From contig MWYV01000065.1 in NCBI GenBank assembly GCA_002050435.1, positions 1 to 35,066 of the forward strand: DNA of 35,066 nt, read 5' to 3'. The stretch comes from Chitinophagales bacterium 33-2 (GTDB lineage Bacteria > Bacteroidota > Bacteroidia > Chitinophagales > Chitinophagaceae). The position numbers and the translations under genes are program-made. Positions within the stretch are counted from its first letter, which is position 1; each line of letters starts with the position of its first letter. The notes under the pieces were generated by a model. The model was not told the DNA's origin. It was given only the letters and a program-made list of their open reading frames with translations, and did no database searches. Positions 31,539 to 35,066 of this stretch are shown here, piece by piece.

Positions 31539-32366
31539 TCAACGCTTATGCTGCAACATCCATTCATAGATGTTCATTCCGTTTTCTCTAAAACCGGGTT
31601 CTAAAGCCCTGGTCCAGGCATCATGGCCGCCACTGGGCCAAATAGTAATTTTTGATTTTTTTAAAGGGTTATATGAATTAATTTTTGAGACAAAATTTTT
31701 GGCAGCGGCTATACTAAATACCACATCATCATTTGAGTGGAATGCCCAGACAGGTAAGTTTGAACCTGCTATCAGGTTACACTTGTTGTTGATTTCAAAA
31801 TCAAGGGAAACCCCGGCCATAGGCACAATGGCAGCTATAGAAGAAGTATAGTCAGCACCAAGGTCACAGGAAAGGGTGCCACCTATGCTTAACCCAGAAA
31901 TGTAGATCCTGGTGGAATCGATTCTGTATTTGTTTTTTGCATAATCAATGCTTTCTTTAATGCTGGAGGTATTAGGCCAATACCGAAGCTGGGGAGTAAA
32001 AACAATAAAATTGAAGACCTCGCCGTTGATTTTAAGATTTGTGGGAAATATACCTTCATCAATCAATTGCGCAGGACCATCCTTTAATAGTAGGTGAAGG
32101 TCATTAGTTCCATTACCAAACTGGCCTGCACCTGGAATAAATACCAATAGGGGATGCCGTTTTGTGTTGCTATCATAATCAGATGGCAATCCAACATAAT
32201 AACCCCCTACAACATTATTTATGGGAAAACTAACAGGTTTTAACTTCATCGTTACTGGAGGCAATTGGGGAGGCTCGGGCTTAATAATTTCAACATCCTC
32301 TTTTTTACAGGACATAAAAAAGCAAATGCTTGCAGTGATGATAGTAATTATGATGTTCTTCGTCAT
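31539..32366 (-). CDS. Lipoprotein alpha/beta hydrolase (esterase/depolymerase-like)
   Basis: A 275-residue lipoprotein: signal MTKNIIITIITASICFFMSC with acylated Cys20, then an acidic, Pro-rich linker (EDVEIIKPEPPQLPP). The alpha/beta hydrolase domain shows HPLLVFIPGAGQFGNG (oxyanion region), the nucleophile elbow GLSIGG with Ser160, the acid Asp213 or Asp214 in FHSNDDVVF and His248 in PSGGHDAW. This order fits the LpqC/poly(3-hydroxybutyrate)-depolymerase-like esterases that are usually exported. The natural substrate is unknown. It is on the same strand as, and 150 bases upstream of, DUF4331 copy 2, so co-transcription is possible. No promoter box was found upstream of it. Confidence 0.85.
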   Translation of the reverse strand: MTKNIIITIITASICFFMSCKKEDVEIIKPEPPQLPPVTMKLKPVSFPINNVVGGYYVGLPSDYDSNTKRHPLLVFIPGAGQFGNGTNDLHLLLKDGPAQLIDEGIFPTNLKINGEVFNFIVFTPQLRYWPNTSSIKESIDYAKNKYRIDSTRIYISGLSIGGTLSCDLGADYTSSIAAIVPMAGVSLDFEINNKCNLIAGSNLPVWAFHSNDDVVFSIAAAKNFVSKINSYNPLKKSKITIWPSGGHDAWTRALEPGFRENGMNIYEWMLQHKR

Positions 32367-32960
32367 TTTACAAATTTTCCATTAGAATATGCACTCTAAA
32401 GGGGTTTATGATTTTTACATACGTAAATACTGTTTGAAGCAGATTTATTAATGCAGGCTTTTCAAAAAATGAAAGGAATGGAAGTGATTTTTATTGTTAA
32501 AATTATATACCAATAGGCGTGTTGGATTATAAAGGATTTTTATTCCTAATTCATTGAACAAGTGAGGTATTAATTGGGGAAAAAGGTATCCACGTACCTC
32601 ACTCAGAGATAATTATCCAATAAATTAGACCAAAAATAGTTTAGGAAACTGAAGGTATTTTTTTATACAGCTGGGCAGTATGAGCTGTATTTTCGTAGGA
32701 AGAATTCAGTCTCTTTCGACACGATTCGACTACGGCAAAGGTTAGTTGGAACAAACCCAACAACTACAAAAACAAGTAAATGGTTTGGTAAAACCATTTT
32801 TATTTTTTAAAGATTTAAAGGGATTATAGAAATCAAAATTAAACCAACACATCAATAAATAAATGATGAAACTTGTTCTATAAGAGCGGAGCACTAGTTG
32901 TATATTTTTTCTAACTCTATTTATAACTGCTCAAAATTTTGGAAAGCCTATCGCAGCATT
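32367..32960. other. Gene-free stretch with two inverted repeats
   Basis: I see no convincing gene in these 594 AT-rich bases. GTGAGGTA (32562-32569) and TACCTCAC (32595-32602) form an 8-bp inverted repeat with a 25-base spacer. AAATGGTTT (32778-32786) and AAACCATTT (32791-32799) form a tight hairpin followed by TTATTTTTT, a plus-strand terminator shape with no known gene in front of it. The rest shows nothing I can name. Confidence 0.4.
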
Positions 32961-34016
32961 TTACTGGCTTTTTTCAGATGAAGTTTGCACCTCCTGTTTT
33001 TTAATATAAACTTCCTGAAGTACCACCATCACGATAGCTGTCAGTGCTGTTGCCAGCACAAGGCCCCATCCACCTATTAAAACACCCATAACCAATTGCG
33101 CAATAATCATCAGCGCTGGTGGGATGTGGATCAGCTTTTTTTGTATCTGTGGCATGATCAGATTACTTTCCAGTAGCTGAATCAGCATGTACAAACCTAA
33201 AATCAATAATGCCATAGTCGGTCCTTCCATAAAACCGATCAATACTGCTGGAATCAGCGCTAATAAGGGACCGAAATTCGGCACAAAGCTTAAAAGCCCG
33301 GCAATGAGCGCAAGAACAAGCCACATGGGTACCCCAAGAATGGCCAAACCAATAGCTGTAAGAGCAAAAACCACCAGCATGGAAAATATCATTCCTTTTA
33401 GCCATTTTGTTAATGTGCTTCCGATTTTATCTATCACTTCTTCTCCTTTTGCCTGGCTATTTTTCGGTATTAACTTTATGAAGCCTTTTTTATAGATCTT
33501 TGGTGATGCTGTAAAAAAAAGTCCCAGGAAAAGCACCACATAAATATCTCCAAGCACACCAAAAGTTGTTCTAAAAAACGACTGTAAAACAGCAGAAGAT
33601 TTACTAAAGCCATCACCTGAGGATACCCTATTCATAATCTTTTGTCCAATTGGATGCGCATTCACCTTTTGTTTAAGATCATCAACTGCTGAGGGTAAAG
33701 AATCGCTTAGTTGCTGCACCTGTTGCTGGATACGATCACCAGTAAACCATAAAAACAAAATGAGCAGAAGGATTGAGCCCACTGTAGCGATAACCAGGCT
33801 CACTTTATTAGGGATCCCTAACTTTCTGTTCAAAAGGCTGCTAAGTCCATGAAAGTAAAGCGCGATAAGAATACCCGCTAATACCAACAGCAAAACACTG
33901 AATATCGCTTTCAGAATCCACAGTACTACTATAAATAAGCTAACAATTGCTGCTACAATCCATACCTTTTTTTGAAAGCTGATGTTCATATTTTTATTGG
34001 TTTCCATTACATCCAT
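32961..34016 (-). CDS. AI-2E family transporter (PerM-like permease)
   Basis: A 351-residue polytopic inner-membrane protein. Two helices at the N-terminus (KVWIVAAIVSLFIVVLWILK; IFSVLLLVLAGILIALYFHG) and a third near 70-90 are followed by a soluble coiled segment (QQQVQQLSDSLPSAVDDLKQ). The C-terminal half holds the family core: LTKWLKGMIFSMLVVFALTA, LIAGLLSFVPNFGPLLALIP and LIQLLESNLIMPQIQKKLIH, with the PxxGPxL and ESNxIxPxxQ signatures. The family exports or takes up small molecules (AI-2 for TqsA, Na+ or H+ in others); the substrate here cannot be read. ATG 34016 is used, but ATG 34007 or 33989 are also possible starts. Confidence 0.9.
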   Translation of the reverse strand: MDVMETNKNMNISFQKKVWIVAAIVSLFIVVLWILKAIFSVLLLVLAGILIALYFHGLSSLLNRKLGIPNKVSLVIATVGSILLLILFLWFTGDRIQQQVQQLSDSLPSAVDDLKQKVNAHPIGQKIMNRVSSGDGFSKSSAVLQSFFRTTFGVLGDIYVVLFLGLFFTASPKIYKKGFIKLIPKNSQAKGEEVIDKIGSTLTKWLKGMIFSMLVVFALTAIGLAILGVPMWLVLALIAGLLSFVPNFGPLLALIPAVLIGFMEGPTMALLILGLYMLIQLLESNLIMPQIQKKLIHIPPALMIIAQLVMGVLIGGWGLVLATALTAIVMVVLQEVYIKKQEVQTSSEKSQ

Positions 34017-34072
34017 ATTTTTCGGTTAAAGAATCTCCTAACATCTAAAGTAACACTGTGATGTGAAGAGAA

Positions 34073-34264
34073 TCAAATAACAGGTTTATCTATATTCCGT
34101 GCTCCAAAGTTTCCTGAATTGTATTTAAGTTGGACAAACATAGGAAAATGGTCTGATCCGAAATCTTCCTTCTTCTTTATTTTATGCAATCCAAAGCCAT
34201 CAATATGAAAGAATGATCTAACGGATAACGGGATAAGATATACATGGGTAGAAGTAATGGTGCG
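34073..34264 (-). pseudogene. Decayed C-terminus of an endonuclease/exonuclease/phosphatase-family protein
   Basis: A minus-strand frame of 63 codons ending in TGA (34073-34075) contains VYLIPLSVRSFFHIDGFGLH, KIKKKEDFGSDHFPMFVQLK and YNSGNF. The GSDHFP motif with the catalytic Asp-His, following an IPLxxxFxxDGFGL stretch, is the usual end of Bacteroidota EEP-family proteins. The frame is cut by TAA at 34265-34267 and has no start; the domain's N-terminal 250 or so residues, with the metal-binding Asn and Glu motifs, are absent. It therefore looks like a gene remnant. Confidence 0.6.
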
Positions 34265-34638
34265 TTACCTTGTGGAACCAAAAGCACCAGGCCGGTTAAA
34301 AAACAGAATCTTTATAAACCTCATGGAAGAATTAAGCATTATCCAGACAAGGTGATGCTGCCAAAAACCAATATGCGGTAAATTAATCGCGTTGTTTAAT
34401 TAAGTTTATCAAAATAAACAGATTTTTAAATTGTTAGATAATGTAAGCACCACTATTTTCAGTAAATATTCTTTGGAGCTTTGAGAGACTTGCAAGACAG
34501 ATAGTGCAGCGAATTTTTCCTGAGCGGGAAATTATTTAAATTCATCCAATGGCACTTAACCGGAATGTGGGTGGGATGAACTGCGCTACGCAACAGCAAC
34601 CAGGATAAAGCTTACGATTGTCCTTAATATGTTCTTCT
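34265..34638. other. Gene-free stretch before the DUF4258 gene
   Basis: Short frames only. On the plus strand 34244-34381 could encode 45 residues (MGRSNGALPCGTKSTRPVKK and on), overlapping the EEP remnant. On the minus strand, in the frame of the EEP remnant and before its stop, HIGFWQHHLVWIMLNSSMRF can be read. Neither resembles a known family. No clear promoter box was found for the following gene. Confidence 0.3.
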
Positions 34639-35016
34639 ATGAAACCCCGCAACGTTATATATAGTCTTCTTGCCGTCATTGCCATGCTGGCGCTGGCCAT
34701 CAATGTCTGGAGGAATGAACCAAAGCGTAAGGAGGCTTTTGACAGAACACCAGAACAACTTGCCTATACTAAGCATGCAAAATGCAGAATGGAATGCCGC
34801 GAGATCACCGAAGAAGAGATCAGGGAAGTCCTTGAAAAAGGCATGATCTTATTTAATCGTAGTAATCGAAACGATAAACCCTGTCCAACATTTGCCCTCC
34901 AGCGACGCACATCCAAAGGCGCCAGTTTACGCGTTATATTTGCCCAATGCAACAGGGAAACCAGGGTGGTTACCTGTTATAATTTAGAAAAAGAATTTTC
35001 CTGCGATTGTCCCTAA
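34639..35016 (+). CDS. Membrane-anchored DUF4258 domain protein, Cys-rich
   Basis: A 125-residue protein. ATG 34639 is preferred because KPRNVIYSLLAVIAMLALAI gives a normal signal anchor; the upstream TTG at 34618 would add seven residues. The rest is a DUF4258 domain: TKHAKCRMECREITEEEIRE, VLEKGMILFNRSNRNDKPC, the strand GASLRVIFAQCNRETRVVTC and the end EKEFSCDCP. The core pattern is HAxxRMxxRxITxxEIxxVLxxG. Seven cysteines lie in the part that would be outside the cytoplasm, which suggests disulfides or metal binding. DUF4258 has no assigned function. The next gene begins two bases after its stop. Confidence 0.8.
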   Translation: MKPRNVIYSLLAVIAMLALAINVWRNEPKRKEAFDRTPEQLAYTKHAKCRMECREITEEEIREVLEKGMILFNRSNRNDKPCPTFALQRRTSKGASLRVIFAQCNRETRVVTCYNLEKEFSCDCP

Positions 35017-35018
35017 CT

Positions 35019-35066
35019 ATGCGCTACCTGCTTAAGCCTTTCCAGATCCTTTACGTGGTATATGCC
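35019..35066 (+). CDS. Start of a gene, probably a 1-acylglycerol-3-phosphate acyltransferase (partial)
   Basis: Sixteen codons before the window ends: MRYLLKPFQILYVVYA. A short basic start with LLKPFQxLYxxYA leading into a hydrophobic helix is typical of Bacteroidota PlsC-type lysophosphatidate acyltransferases. The HX4D motif would lie beyond the window, so the product is a guess from the N-terminus only. The ATG is 2 bases after the DUF4258 stop, which implies one transcript. Confidence 0.45.
   Translation, partial: MRYLLKPFQILYVVYA

Noticed and set aside
22033..34638. Whole accessory block as an integrative element
   Set aside because: No integrase, no mobility genes and no second copy of the tRNA 3' end at the right side were found in the window; only the adjacent tRNA remnant points that way.

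Overview
The window is chromosomal DNA from a member of the Bacteroidota, most likely the Chitinophagales/Chitinophagaceae. The evidence is: repeated -7 promoter boxes of the form TAnnTTTG (seen upstream of yidC, comA, rpsL, fusA, mtaB, tRNA-Val and a 113-residue gene), a type IX secretion sorting domain, a TonB receptor with an N-terminal carboxypeptidase-like domain, a moderate G+C content, and the family make-up of the genes. No transposase, phage gene or CRISPR array was seen.

The first 21.5 kb is mainly housekeeping. It holds the 3' part of purL, then pyrG, yidC, a secreted GLPGLI-like protein, a small secreted orphan and a cytoplasmic TPR protein, followed by a comA-aroE pair with a 4-base overlap. 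On the minus strand a compact five-gene block reads unknown protein, rdgB, ECF sigma factor, membrane anti-sigma-like protein, hotdog thioesterase. Next come ilvE, rpsL-rpsG, a very basic histone-H1-like low-complexity protein on the opposite strand, and fusA. The str operon is therefore split, and fusA ends in a strong terminator with no rpsJ after it. DUF1801 and DUF4256 genes, mtaB, a lipocalin-like lipoprotein and tRNA-Val(UAC) close this part.

Just downstream of tRNA-Val lies a decayed second copy of the tRNA together with a decayed copy of its terminator. After it the content becomes accessory (about 21.6 to 34.6 kb). A His-rich small exported protein, a 270-base leader with a two-part hairpin and a TonB-dependent receptor look like a metal- or ligand-uptake unit. 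Convergent to it is a minus-strand series: lipoprotein esterase, two tandem DUF4331 proteins (one with a type IX sorting domain, one without), a membrane-anchored TPR protein and a HupE/UreJ-family membrane protein. A 38-base near-perfect palindrome lies between the TPR gene and hupE. This DUF4331-TPR-HupE series is the best candidate here for an undescribed system; a surface or periplasmic, possibly metal-related, role is inference only.

The right end holds an AI-2E-family permease, a gene-poor stretch with the decayed C-terminus of an endonuclease/exonuclease/phosphatase protein, a membrane-anchored Cys-rich DUF4258 protein, and the first 16 codons of what looks like an acyltransferase gene.
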